Below, piece by piece: positions 20,944 to 33,267 of a stretch of DNA of 64,000 bases. The notes beneath the pieces were generated by a model that ran no database searches, had not been told where the DNA came from, and saw nothing but the letters and a program-made list of their open reading frames with translations. A program made the translations under genes and the position numbers. The DNA is from Diprion similis (taxonomy: Eukaryota > Arthropoda > Insecta > Hymenoptera > Diprionidae). The DNA lies in the NCBI RefSeq assembly GCF_021155765.1, contig NC_060109.1:5357001-5421000 (forward strand), written 5' to 3'. Every line of letters begins with the position of its first letter. Within the stretch, counting starts at the first letter, position 1.

Positions 20944-22258
20944 AAATATAATAATAATGGGTTGTCTAAAAAAATCCTGGACAGGCTATTTTGAATTATT
21001 TTTTGAAAAATGATTTTCAACTAAATTTTGCAACATCAAGATAATAAGAAAATTTTTATACTTACTTAAAGTATAAAACATATAGAATGTGCAGCCGTTG
21101 GGTTACTTATTATTTACCTGGACGAACTACTGGGTTGCCAGGTATAAACAGGTATGTCGATGCCAGTTACTTTCACTTGTTTGATGATAGAAAAAATTTT
21201 ATATCAACATAAGCGCTGTTTTATTGCGAACACGTTGATATAGGGTTGCCTGCAAAAAATTCGGTTCTTATAGGGGTTGCCAAATTTTAAAGACTAAAGT
21301 TTTAACGCGAGTGGAAATGTGTGACAGAGAGATCCGAGGTAAGTAAAGCGTGTAATAATAAAGGACGCAACATTGCAGTCGCACGCGATTTATATTTATA
21401 CGACAGAGAATGACAGCGATACTCTAGTAAACAGTGAGCGTTATTTTGGAGCAACTGACATTACAGTTGCATGAAAAATAATTAATTAAATACATATTAA
21501 TCTAATATATTCAATATAATACTAAAATATTAAACAATATAACATCAATTAAATATATGTATTGACTTCGTGGTGTGGTAACCAACGAAATCGAGTAATG
21601 CTTCAGTTAGTTCAACTTCATGATATTTAAACTTTTTTTTTACGAAAAGCTAACTTTAACGAACAATTTTTAAAACTTTGATCAGTAAAATCAATTACAG
21701 AATGGACCGAACCATACAAAAAACACTTTTTAGCCATTTTTCATCACAACGATACAGAATAACGCGTGTTTTCGATGCAATAGACTAACGCTCACTGTGT
21801 ACTGGAGTATCGTTTACAATGTTGCGTCCTTTATTGTTACACGGTATACTTACCTCGGATCTCTCTGTCACACATTTCCACTCGCGTTAAAACTTAAATC
21901 TTTAAAATTTGGCAACCCCTATTATATTATCTTACCCCTATTAGGACCGAATTTTTTGCAGGCAACCCTATATCAACGTGTTCGCAATAAAACAGCGCTT
22001 ATGTTGATATAAAATTTTTTCTACTATCAAACAAGTGAAAGTAACTGGCATCGACATACCTGTTTATACCTGGCAACCGAGTAGTTCGTCCAGGTAAATA
22101 ATAGGTCACCCAACGGCTGCACATTCTATACGTTTTATACTTTAAGTCAGTATAAAAATTTTCTTATTATCTCGATGTTGCAAAATTTAGTTAAAAATCG
22201 TTTTTCAAAAAATAATTAAAAATAGCCTGTCCAGGATTTTTTTTAGGCTACCCATTAT
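20944..22258. repeat. 1.3-kb foldback with about 480-bp arms
   Basis: Arms 20944-21455 and 21785-22258 are long inverted copies: AAAATCCTGGACAGGCTATTTT-type ends, ATGTCGATGCCAGTTACTTT against AAAGTAACTGGCATCGACAT, and CGCTGTTTTATTGCGAACAC against its complement. The spacer is 330 bp of AT-rich DNA with no ORF. A related tip (TTGTCTAAAAAAATCCTG) recurs at 27437. Confidence 0.88.
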
Positions 22259-22513
22259 TATTTCATTTTCTAATATACTAAATTTATTATAAAATATGTT
22301 TCATTTCATTATCAGCCCGGTGAAGGTCGATTTAGGTTCGGATCTTAGACTATAGCTTTTTTGCGAAACCTTGATACACGGTCATATAACCTGAGTAAAT
22401 TTATGATCTTTATATGAGATCATATTATCATATGCTCAATTTTTCTGGACATGTAAAATAAACTTGTAGTTCTCCATAGTGATGTAAAGTAACAAACCAA
22501 AACAATTTATACA

Positions 22514-24716
22514 ATGTCCAGTCCGTCAAATGATGAAAAAAATTGTCCGAAAAGGAAACGTGATCCCTCCTCAACTCCTGAGAAAAAAAAACAAATTCGT
22601 GGGGAATCCCAAACTAAAGGCGAGAAACGAGTACAAAAGTATCGAAAAGAATGGCAGCAAATGGACGAATTCAAAAATTGGCTTAGACCAGTTATAAATG
22701 CGCCGGAAAAAGCTCAGTGTACACTGTGTAAAACCGAGTTCGTGGCAGATATGTCTGTGATTAAAACCCATGCAGCAGGGAAGAAACACTGCTCGTACGT
22801 GAAGGGTGTAGGGAATTCTTCGTTAATGGCGGTAACTATGGCGAAGTATATAAAAAAAAACAAAGGCTGTTACGGATTTGGATGTGCGTACGAAGATAGC
22901 CGAGATAAAAATGAGCGGTTACATTGCTTCGAAAAATATAGCTTTCCGACAAGTCGACAATCTGATAAATGTTTGTAAATCAGCTTTTACCGATTCTAAT
23001 ATTGTCGGAAACATGAAACTTGGAAGAACGAAAGCTACAAACGTAATATGCAACGTCATCGCAAAATGCCATCGAGAAGAGTTGGTGGAATCTTTCAGGC
23101 ATACAAAATTCAGCGTCATTATTGACTAGGGCACTGATATCGCGAGCTTAAAGATATTGGCTGTGTGTACCCGGTTGTTTTATGAAAAAACGCAAAGTGT
23201 CGAAACAAAATTTTGGGGCCTAATACAGATTTTCGACGGCAAAAATCCCGATGCTGCTCATACAGAAGCTACGGCTGCACGATTATATGATGAACTCAGG
23301 AAAACGTTCGAAGAAGCAGGTATCCCATTGACCAATATAATTGGTTTTTCCAGTGATGGGTGCAACATAATGTTCGGTGAACATAATTCGGTAGCATCGA
23401 GGATGAAGCAGCTTCAGGACGGCGTCGTGGTGATGAAATGTATTTGCCACTCTTTGTACCTATGTGCAAGTGGAGCCTGCAAGGTTTTGCCGAAACATTG
23501 CGAAGATATGGCACGAAACATTTATACTTTTTTCAACCACAGTAGCAAACGCCAGGCTGGGCTTCAAGAATTCCAGGATTTTTGCAATGTTGAACCTCAC
23601 AAGTTGTTGAGACCTGCTCAAACCAGGTGGCTGTCCCTTCTACAGGTATAGCAGCACCGTGCTCGCTCCTTTTCCACTTGCACTAGATTTTAGTCCTTAC
23701 CTTTAAGTTACGAACGGATGGCCAGCGCGTGCGAGTATAATTTATCTTTATATACAGGTTGTTAAACGAATTCTCGAGCAATGGGAGCCGCTAAAACTGT
23801 TCTTCACGAGCCAATGGTTTGAAGAAAAATTGATTGCTGCCGAGATGCTGTTCAACGAGCTAAACGATGAATCGTTGAAACTCTATTATCTGGTTTTGGA
23901 ATGGGTTCTACCGAAAATCGTCAAGATGAACGAATATTTTTAAAGTGAGAAGGTTGTCATCACAATTTTGCACTCGAAGATGATTGAGATGTTTTCGGAA
24001 TTGCTGTCGACATACATGAATCCGGACTGTATAAAGAAGCGAGATTTTAGCACCATACAGCCCAACAACGAGCAACCTTTCATTCCGCTCTCACAAATGT
24101 ATCTCGGAGTTAACATGATGCGAAAGCTACAGGACAAAGATTTCCGAGCTGATCCAGAAAAAATAAAAAACTTTTTGTACCGCACCCGTACATTCATGAT
24201 CACTCTCTGTCAGCAAGTGCAAAAACGCTACGATTTCAGCGAAGCGAATATCGCCTCTAAATTGGCGTGGTTTAACCCGAAGGACGCTTTAATGCGTAAC
24301 GCAAAAAGGCCGGCAATCTTAAAGAATCTGGTCGGGCAACTTCCATGCATCGTTTCACGCACGGACGTAGAACGAATGCAGAAGATTGACGATCAATGGA
24401 GAAAGCTCTCATTGGCTTCCTTTCCAGAGGATTGGTTGATCCAACCCGTGGATAAATTCTGGCTAAATATACGGGAAAGCATGGATATATCGGGGGAAAA
24501 AGAATTTCGCGACCTTGGAGAATTCGTTCTAAAACTCGTTCTGCCACAGTCAAGTGCATCCTGCGAACGAACGTTTTCAAAAGTCAATCTAATAAAGACT
24601 ACAGCCGGAAATAAATTAGTCACCAACACGGTGAACGGTTTAATATTGTCATCGCGGTGTGTCGTGAAATGTGGTGGCAATAATTTCCAGCCGTCTAAAA
24701 AGATGCTGATTCCATG
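22514..24716 (+). pseudogene. hAT transposase (BED finger, DDE core, C-terminal dimerisation domain)
   Basis: The N-terminus is basic (nuclear signal-like KRKRD) followed by a BED-type finger (CTLCKTEF ... HAAGKKH). A frameshift near 22870, in an A-run, leads to FSVIID at the first catalytic Asp, directly followed by an in-frame TAG (23127). Then come GFSSDGCNIMFG (second Asp) and LLRPAQTRWLSLLQ. A GT-AG intron of 112 bp (23646-23757) precedes KRILEQWEPL, and a TAA follows at 23941. The C-terminus LVLPQSSASCERTFSKVNLI is the hAT dimerisation motif with the catalytic Glu. It normally cuts the hAT ends; two stops and a frameshift make it inactive. Confidence 0.9.
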
Positions 24717-24719
24717 ACG

Positions 24720-25731
24720 ACAAGCAATCTATACCCGCGTCTAAAACACCACACTAAGCAGAGCGTATCGAAAAATAATTCGAAAAACTCTGATGAGGTA
24801 AAGGAAAATATCGACGAGGAAATTGATAATGGTGCCGATTACGACAATATAGTTATAGAAACATTGTAATGCTGAGACATTTGTAGGTTCGAGTGTGATC
24901 TGATGTTCACTATACATCTGTGCAAAGTTCTAGTGGATTTTTCACATAGGTTGCTAAATAATGATACAACGATTCTGTTGATGCTTTAATTATATGATTC
25001 CCGATGTTCGTATTATATATGTATGTTCCTCATATTTTTATATGTAAGAGAAAAGTTGAAGCTTCTATAAGCTCACATATAAAAAAAAACTTTATTTCAT
25101 TGATTTTCATACTTTTCATTATGATTAGGTTTGATCTCATTATAATAAACACATATTTAATAGAAAAACAACAAATAATATAGTGTAATTTCTCATGATT
25201 CTGGTCCTAAATTTCTAGCTAGTCACCCTGTACCTATTCAAGGGCGCGTTTACAATAGCTGCTAAGTGCGGATGTTTGGTTGCACGGCCGTCGTCTGGTC
25301 TATGGTTGGAGACAAATAAAATATGCGCATTACGCAATTTAATTGTCTGTGTCGCATTGTGTCATAGTTCGTAGTTGGAAAGCTCCCACGAATACAGCAG
25401 CAAAGCGTTGTGTCGCAATTACAATTTTGTGTCCAATTCCTAAAGCTGCTTTTTCACGTGCAGCAAAAGCTGGATGTAACATACTCTGATTGGTCAATTC
25501 ACCAAAATGTTTGTTCCAACCTTTCGATCCAAGTCTGATCTATGAGTCAACTCTGAGTATTTTGTTCTTTCTATTTACCTGATTAAAAAGCTTTGATCGC
25601 GGATACAGGGCTTTAAAGTACCACAATTGACGGTCCTGAATCAATAATTTCGTTTAATGAATGTACCATAAAAGTACCATAATTTCACGGTCCTGCGTCG
25701 ATAAGTTACTCTAGAGGAGTTGGCAACGCCG
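24720..25731. other. 3' non-coding part of the hAT element
   Basis: AT-rich DNA after the transposase stop, with polyadenylation-like AATAAA signals and the right TIR at its end. The acidic tail in another frame just after 24720 (NGADYDNIVIETL) may be the original C-terminus of the transposase. Confidence 0.4.
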
Positions 25732-26517
25732 ATAAAGACCCGTTGTACACCTCGAAAACGCGGGGATGCAAAACTCCTATACAGCTCAAGCGATCAGAAT
25801 GAAACTTGAGCAGTTAATTTTTGCAAAAAGTGGAGCGTCTTTTTACTTTTTCAAAATTTAGAAAAAAATTTTACAGATTGGTTACCACTCACAGAAATTG
25901 GCCAAATTTTCACAATTACACTGAATGGATCGACCTATCCGGTATGATGCCACTCGGCGGTGATGAAACACACATTTTGAGCCCAGTCCCATGAGATTTG
26001 ATGGTGAAATGACGAAATGGAAGCTGATCTGGTTTTTGATTACGAATTACACCGAAATCTCATTTTTGCGATATTTGTTACCGACCTTTCATACATGCCG
26101 GTGATTTTTTACCGACATTACACGCATACATTACCGGCATGCGCGTAATATTGATAACAAATGTCGCCAAAATGAGATTTTGGTGTTCTTCGTAATCGAA
26201 AACCAGATCAGCTACCATTCCGTCATTCCACCATCAAATCTCATGGGTCTGGGCTCAAAATGTGTGTTTCATCACCGCCGAGTGGCATCATACTGGATAG
26301 GTCGATCCATTCAGTGCAACTGTGAAACTTTGGCCAATTTCTGTGAGTGGTAACGAATCTGTAAATTTTTTTTCAAAATTTTGAAAAAGTAAAAAGACGC
26401 TCCACTTTTTGCCAAAATAACGCATTAGCTGCCCAAGTTTCATTCTGATCGCTTGAGCGGTGTAGGAGTTTTGCATTCCCGCGTTTTCGAGGTTTACAAT
26501 GGGTCTTTATAAGCACC

Positions 26518-27700
26518 TTAAATGTCACGGGGGCCACAGTGCATGTGAGAGATGTACCGTTTATGAAAAGCGTGTCCGAAAGAACAGAGGCTTCTGTACA
26601 GTCTATCCTGAGGTTGACAGGCCAACGAGAACAAACGAATCTTTTTGGAACTTGTATTATACAAATCACCATAATGGAACTAGTCCGTTACTGAAAATAA
26701 ATCCTCCAATTGACATAGCAAAAACCTTCATCTTCGATAAGTTGCATTTGCTTAATGGTAGGGCAATGAAGAATAGACTGGATCATTGGACCACTGGAGA
26801 TTTGAAAGTTCGATTGTGTCGGAGAATTAAATACGAAATTGATAGAAGAATTTTATCTTTGAGGAGTCAAATACCAAGTGAATTCCAGAGGAAGCCTAAA
26901 TCTATCTTCCATCTAGCAAAATGGAAGTGCACCGAGTTAAGACTGTTTTTATTGTATATTGATCCCATCGTACTGAAGAATATTTCATCAAGAGCATTGT
27001 ATGATCATTTCCTTCTACTCCATGTAGCGGCACGGATTCTATGTTCAGAAGATTGGGCTTTAAAGTATATTCGTTATGCAAAAGTGTATTCAGAGACATA
27101 TGTTCTTGCTTCAAGAATTTTATATGATGCTCATTCACTGTCATTGAATACTTATAACTTAATCCATGTCGCTGACAATGCAAAAAATATGGGTTGCTCT
27201 TTAAGCTGCGTCAGTGCTTACCCTTTTGAGAGTTCACTTGGTAAGCTGAAGAAACTCATAATTGATTGAAGTAAAAAGACCGAATATCCCGAATCAGTTT
27301 CAAATACTGAAAAAAACCATCGATGGTAATGAATTGAACAGTCAATAAGAGTAAGATATGGTATGTATTTCAACAAAGTACAGATAATGTAATTCTTTTC
27401 AAAGATTCAACCATTGTGCAAATCAATAGAATCATTGTTGTCTAAAAAAATCCTGATATGATTCGAATCGAAGGAAAGGAGTGGAAAAAAATCTGTATAC
27501 ATATCCTAGCGACTCAGAACACATACGAGCATAGGAGCTACAGTGATCCGTCGCCAGTAGTGAGAACTTGTCATCTGGATTCTATAGTCACCAAAATGAT
27601 GAAATTGTCGCCATCTCTTCAACCTAAAGGTGTAAAAAAAATTGTATGCGCTGCCACTTCTACATCGATAGTAATTTTCCTTGTTCCATCTATTTTTTAA
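26518..27700 (+). pseudogene. CACTA-like transposase, 3' part (gene 1)
   Basis: It continues gene 1 in phase after the nested insertions. Motifs are KCHGGHSACERCTVYEKRV (zinc-binding, a CxxC-type pair), RTNESFWNLYY, SPLLKINPPIDI, FIFDKLHLLNGRAMKNRL, EFQRKPKSIFHLAKWKCTEL and FLLYIDPIVLK. After a stop near 27267, broken frames (about 27360-27430 and 27458-27697) carry DNVILFKDSTIVQI and a VKKIV...IVIFLVP end. This order is familiar from insect transposon proteins related to EnSpm/CACTA tnp2 (inference from memory). Confidence 0.7.
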
Positions 27701-28240
27701 TACCTAAAAGATTTTTAGCTGAATTGCAGATATACAACGTCTTGAAATTAAAAATAGCTATCATCAAACAGAAACTATTGTTACTATATCTTTATTGTGT
27801 GGTCATGGTCACATACTTTATTATCATTTAAATTTGCGCGCGGCCATCGGACGCAATCTAATTTAAAGGTTAAGTTAGTCTGTAGAAAAACTCGTTAAAA
27901 CCCGGTCTGACGACTCTGGTGTCAAACGTGTTGTTATTGGGGACTCAAAACTACGTGTTGAACATTGGGAGAGAAGATCAAGGAAAGTCGATTTTTGTGG
28001 AAGTAAGAAGATTTCAACATTTTAATTTGAAATTACTTCATAAAAACAAGCTGAAAATCCAAAATCATTCCAAAAATACCTGGAATCTCACGCAATTGAG
28101 ATATGCGTATAAAATAACCCAAAAAAAGTTTCGTTAGCCGCTATAATTGGATTTTGCATGTATTCTAGATTATGTAAAGTGTATTATAATTCACGATTCA
28201 GATGTCAGAACGAAAAAATGTGATACAGAAATCCCATTAG
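27701..28240. other. Region between genes 1 and 2 of the CACTA-like element
   Basis: AT-rich. A frame at 27919-28137 (QHFNLKLLHKNKLKI) may be a decayed first exon of gene 2, but there is no clear start. Confidence 0.35.
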
Positions 28241-28906
28241 TGACCAAAAAAATGACACCACTCTTGTGGACATTAATCCTGTTCCACGTCACTGGGTCAG
28301 ATATGATGTTGACAAGGGCTAAACAGTAACAAAGTTTCCACCACCATCATATACGTCGAAACGTCAACAGGCTTTACTGGAAGAACTGATAAAAACCGAA
28401 AGCAGTCCAATGCCAAGTTGGCTAGGATACCCAGTGGAATTGATTGGACATGCCGGTATGTACTAGATCATTCATGATATCAAACTTTAAAAAAATTTCA
28501 CCACTGGATGGAAATGAAATCAATTTTTCTGTCTCAGACACATATGAGGATGTTATCATAAGGTTGGAAATCTTACGCATACACATCAGAATCTGATAGC
28601 GCACCCGAGAAGAGAACTGTAAAAATTGTGGAAGAATTGAAAGAGCAAAGCTTACGAAAAATAATGGAAGTACTGAAAATTGAGGATGAGGATTTAGTTG
28701 AATGTGAGTATTTTAGTTTGCGATGTTTATTTTATGTGCCACGTCGAAACTATTATTTTTATATTTATAGCGGATTATTCAATTAGCTACCAAGATAGTG
28801 AATCGAGCAGCAAAGAAAGCCCAAAAAGGTCATCATTCAAGAATAAGAAAACTTGGAACAAAAGTAGAATGTCTATACAAAAGAAAAAAAATTTCAAGTC
28901 TTAAAG

Positions 28907-29442
28907 TGTGGATTCTGGTTCTTTTAAGATCTGTCAAAAACAGAGGTAACCTAGATAATACAAATATTTCAGTTATGATCGCAGTATTTCAATTGTTTTA
29001 TCATTCTGATGCTTGTGTTACGTCCCGACGTACCGCCTCGGCGAACCTTTTTCAAAATTAAAACATAATCACAGAATTGCTTCATCTTACTCAACAGCCA
29101 CAGCGCTTGAGAGTTTCGTTTCGATGATTATAACGCAAAATATCATATTGCTTCAACCGACGAGTTCCACCCCTCCTAGAGAAAGTCACGTACAGGCCCG
29201 CGTATTAGGTTTAACTTGGTGCCATATTTAACATTATCAAGAACGCAAAGCGTGAAGTGATGAGATAAACCCCAACGAGTCTCAACCCAAAAGTATCTCT
29301 TCTTTTTAAGTCAAAGTCATCATCAACAATCAGGCTAAACCATACGTACAATATGTACCAAATTAAAATAGGTTGTTCATTAAGATGTATGGATGAATGT
29401 GTGAGAATTGCATCTCAATATCTTTTATTCGTAATTATAGTA
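28907..29442. other. Intronic AT-rich DNA of gene 2
   Basis: No conserved coding sequence. The ORF at 29013-29231 has no recognisable domain. Confidence 0.35.
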
Positions 29443-29584
29443 TGTAACCGACGAGATTGAGAATCGTCGGAACACCGTCGGAGCACTCGAGTCAGGCCCG
29501 GAGTGACGCTGACCATGCCGATTCTGGCACCGGGAGGTCACCCTCGCATCTCATTGGCTAATTACCGCTGTAACTTTGTTGCAC

Positions 29585-31054
29585 AAAAGAAAAGCTCGAA
29601 AGGCTGCAATTCTCGGCCATCAGAATGGCACTAGGATTGAGGTTGAGCACACCCACTAATGTACTTTTGGCTGAATCAAAAATGGTTGCCATACAACACA
29701 GGACAAAAACACTATGTAAAAACTTTCTGTTGAAAGCATTTAGCGTTAAACGTTCTATTTCTAGACAAACTATCAAAGAATACGTACCGAGCTTTATTAA
29801 GGATCGCAGAAAAAAAGTCAATTTACTGACGGAATGTATTAAAAGTGTAGTTAGTATTGAACACCTGATCCACGTTGATGAATCACGAGGAATTTACACT
29901 TACGATTATTCAACTACAAAAACGGGTATCAGTACTGACATTGACATAGGTAAAAGGCTCCAAAAAAGCGACAGACCATATGAACTATGGCAGGAAATAT
30001 ATGGTTCTGAAGACTCTATAAAAATGTTCACTGACGGCAGCAAAAGTACTAACAGCCTATCGGTAGGTACTGCTTGTATATGTCCTGAGTTAAAATTCGA
30101 GAAAACACGAAGTGTCAACAATAAAACCTCAATATTCACCGCAGAGTTAATCGCAATCGCTGATGCTATGGATCTTGCACTTCGCCACACCAACAGACAC
30201 ATACACATATTTACTGATTCACTAAGCGCTGTTCAAACCCTCAAGAACCCTACAAACAAAGCTGAAATTAATAGATTTACGCTCGAGATACGGAGTAAAA
30301 TCGTTTCTTTCCTCAACAACAGTGTTGACAAATGTATGGTCAATATACACTGGATACCTGCCCATGTCGGCATAGAGGGTAATGAAATTGCGGATAAACA
30401 AGCAAAAGTAGCTGCAAACCAACGACCATCATCATTGAAATTGCCCTATACGGACCTCAAACCCTCATTTAGACAACTTGACAGAAATGAAACAATTAAA
30501 ATGACGATAAACCAAAGTACCAACAAAGGCCTGACATACTTTTCATCCTTTTATAAACCAACCATGAGACCTTGGTTCAAAGGACTGAAGCATAGTAGAG
30601 ATTTTATAGTTACACTCTGCAGGTGTCGCAGTGGGCATGTTAACCTTAATGAATCCTTATCCAAGATAAAAGTCATACCTAATGCAAATTGTGACTGTGG
30701 CTGCCCATCCCAGAACCTAAATCATGTAATATGGCAGTGTCCGACATACGATGCACAGAGAGTTGCTCTACTAAAAGACCTGGCTAAGATGAAACAGTCT
30801 CCCCCATTCAATGTAGAATGCTACTTATCTACACCTGATATTAAAGTAATGCTAGTCATACACAACTATCTAAATAAATGCAAGTTGCGAATATAACGTG
30901 ATCAATAAAACAAAGGATATATTAGTTCTAAGTTCCTTTGCATCTAGCACCATGTATACAATATAATATAATGTTATACTCTTTCTTTACTAATTCTGTA
31001 GCTAAATAACTTACTTGAGAAGTTAATAAAGCATATATTAAAAAAAAAAAAAAA
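29585..31054 (+). mobile_element. 5'-truncated I-clade-like LINE
   Basis: Flanked by the 13-bp duplication AACTTTGTTGCAC (29572-29584 and 31055-31067), with a poly(A) tail of about 16 bases before the right copy. Both are hallmarks of target-primed reverse transcription. It contains only the RNase H end of ORF2. Confidence 0.92.
29625..30896 (+). pseudogene. LINE ORF2 C-terminus: RNase H domain and zinc knuckle
   Basis: Open over 423 residues. The frame also reads upstream of the first Met as LERLQFSAIR, the end of an RT, so the Met is not a true start. RNase H residues are visible: Asp in FTDGSK, Glu in AELIAI, Asp in FTDSLSAVQTL, and Asp in VGIEGNEIADKQAK. A C-terminal CDCGCPSQNLNHVIWQCPTY is the Cys/His knuckle typical of I/R1-type LINEs. 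The intact frame with a perfect TSD suggests a young insertion, but the RT and endonuclease are missing. Confidence 0.9.
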
Positions 31055-31067
31055 AACTTTGTTGCAC

Positions 31068-32900
31068 CGAGGGCTCTTGGACCGTCAGGCCCAAGACGCC
31101 ATGTCTTTCGTCTGTCAAGTCGCGAGGTGCGTGGACGTCAACCCGTGTTAGCCCTTCTGGTCGATAGTAGTGTTCGGAAAATCTTCATTGTGACCGGCCT
31201 AAAGTACCGTGCTAATTCGTTAAACTCAAGCTTTCAATTTATATTGTGAATTGCAAAGACTTACTATCACCTTATTTCAAATTCTTTCCTGTTCTGTACT
31301 GACTCTCTTATCTTCGCGAATAGACATTTTTATGACATTCATTTCCTTTAACAAAAATTAAATCAAGTTCTGCCCTGATTCTACCGAGTCAGGTAATTTT
31401 AAGTGATTAATGATAATAAGTCAATAACATTCAACTTCTCATTTAATTAGACTTCAACACTACATAACTAGTAAACGGTGTTAATCATTAGACTCTTTCG
31501 CAACTTAATTGACCAAATTTAACGTACTGCCCGAGTGACGGTAATCCGAATCTACGATCATCAACCCCCGAGTCTGCTTTGGTGGCTGATCTCGAGCTCC
31601 AACATCTATACGTAATCCATCCATTCGTACGACTCGAGGTGAGGCTCAGGTCCAGATTACTAAGACCCTGACCGACACGATCCGACGGAACTCAATCTCG
31701 ACGCACCACTCTACAAAAGCTAAGTCAATTCGAATGTTTCACTCCAACATCAACCGAATCTAGATAATAACCAATTTGATAAATTTATATTCCTATTCAA
31801 AGATTGCCTATTGGTAATTAACATTCTGTTTATTGGCCAGCATCTCTAGCCAAACGAAAAATCGTCTTTTTTAATAACTCATGTCTTGGTGGCAAGCTTC
31901 ACTAGCCACTCCTTTAAACCACCACTAATTGTTCACCAATACCTATATTATATAAATTCAATAATTAAATCAAACGATAGAATTGGTGCCTAGCTAGAAG
32001 TCAATATCGTTTAGGTATTTCGAGAGGTATTCTCTGGCTTTCAGCTTGGCTCCTATCACCTTGGTTAATTAATTAGAAACTATATATATATTGTCACCTG
32101 TGTTTTTCGCTTAAATCAAAAGTATAAGAATAAGTATATACGTTCAATCCGATCGACGGAACCACACGCACAGGATCTGTCTAAACAAGGTTATCGTTCG
32201 TGGATCCTCCTGGACACACTGCAGAGTCACTCTCCTGACGATACCTTGATTATTAAATTTAGACATCGAAGATCCTAGACATCTTTGTCCTGTACGGTTA
32301 TCGTTCGTGGATCCTCCTGGACACACTGCAGAGTTACTCTCCTGACGATACCATACACAATTAGGACTTTATTAATAGACAAACAAGTGTGTGTGTTTCC
32401 GAGATTAGGCGGAACGTAATATATATGTTGTAATTTAACTTGAGAATGCATAAATCTAAGAAGAGAGATACAAATTACTAAAACGACCAGTTATATTTAA
32501 TGCGCACTCATTATAGATCTTGCGGCCTTAGTTTATCATTTTATGTTATGACAACAAATTATATGTAACCTTTTTATAACTTCAACCCTTATCATTTTCT
32601 AAATCGTTTGAAGAATATATTCTATATTTTACCAGTTAAATCAAATAACCCGTTTATTTCGAACAACAACCTTTCTCAATTTCAGGATTATGTTATTACT
32701 ATTATAAATTAGCCTCAACCTATTTAAATCAATCTCACAGACCTGTATAGGACTATAGCAACACGATCCTACATATACCGGCGTACCGAAAGGTAGGTCT
32801 TCCTTAGTTTTTAAGTTTTATTCAGCGCTGTTACGTGGGTGCATAATCGATTATTATCCTTAATAGTCGTAAACTCTTACCGCTCTTCTCACGTCCACCC
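31068..32900. other. Rest of the family 5 element, non-coding
   Basis: No ORF of interest. It contains the 57-bp direct repeat listed next and several short TC-rich patches. Confidence 0.4.
32189..32352 (+). repeat. 57-bp direct repeat, two copies 107 bp apart
   Basis: 32189-32245 and 32296-32352 are almost identical (one C/T difference seen): GGTTATCGTTCGTGGATCCT at the start and CTCTCCTGACGATACC at the end. The starts are 107 bp apart inside the LTR-like element. Confidence 0.9.
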
Positions 32901-33267
32901 TCCCACGTAACACTTGCTTTTAAATGAGACACAATTTTGAATTTTAGCATGTGAGTCATTAAAAACGGGAGTCGCGAATGAGTCACAAGAAACTGTGATG
33001 CAATTTGTAAGCCTTACATTTATCTCTAATTTGCAGAGCTTCCTGAGAACAAAACTCCAGAAAAGGATGCCCGTGGCTTACTTAAGTCTTTGAGTTTCGA
33101 GCAGAGTCTTTCAAAAATTTCTGATACACTGCGAAAGGCAGGAACGAAGAACTATACCGAAGGTATTTCAAAATAATTCAATCAACAATTGCTTCTAAAA
33201 TAATGGCTGTTCATTTCAGATACCTTGTTAATATTGTCAGCTCTAAAAGGACTCAGCACCAACTTAA

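Larger units (their letters stand above)
17565..22345. repeat. Inverted pair bounding a 4.8-kb nested block inside the hAT
   Basis: 17565-17646 and 22265-22345 are reverse complements of about 80 bp (AGATCCGAACCTAAATCGAC against GTCGATTTAGGTTCGGATCT). They could be the ends of a TIR transposon or the arms of an old foldback opened by later insertions. No clear TSD was seen. Confidence 0.6.
16773..25731 (+). mobile_element. hAT-superfamily DNA transposon, about 9 kb, with nested insertions
   Basis: Inverted ends CAGCGTTGCCAACTC (left) and CGGCGTTGCCAACTC (right, complement) are flanked by the 8-bp duplication ATAAAGAC (16765-16772 and 25732-25739). An 8-bp TSD and these ends are classic hAT. 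The transposase gene lies at 22514-24716. The left interior is swollen by a Penelope repeat, a TIR pair, foldbacks and a Crypton-like gene. The hAT landed inside the tip of the palindromic MITE. Confidence 0.93.
16762..26517. mobile_element. Palindromic MITE in gene 1, itself split by a hAT element
   Basis: The intact MITE would be about 0.8 kb. Its left tip is CTTATAAAGACC at 16762, and the remainder is 25732-26517, ending GGTCTTTATAAG. Arms of about 330 bp (25741-26070 and 26160-26500) are inverted copies, for example CTCGAAAACGCGGG and CCCGCGTTTTCGAG. The flanks repeat TTAAATG (16755-16761 and 26518-26524), and coding resumes in frame across it. TTAA within the repeat could mean a TTAA-targeting family; the exact TSD length is uncertain. 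Confidence 0.75.
29443..32912 (-). mobile_element. TG...CA element (family 5), holding a LINE
   Basis: It starts TGTAACC at 29443 and ends ACGTAACA at 32912; without the LINE it is about 2.0 kb. The minus-strand beginning (TGTTACGTGGGAGG) matches the sequence starting at 57221 (TGTTACGTGGGGGT) and stays similar over at least 500 bp. A matching 4-bp TSD was not seen, so boundaries are less certain than for the other families. It sits in an intron of gene 2. Confidence 0.6.
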
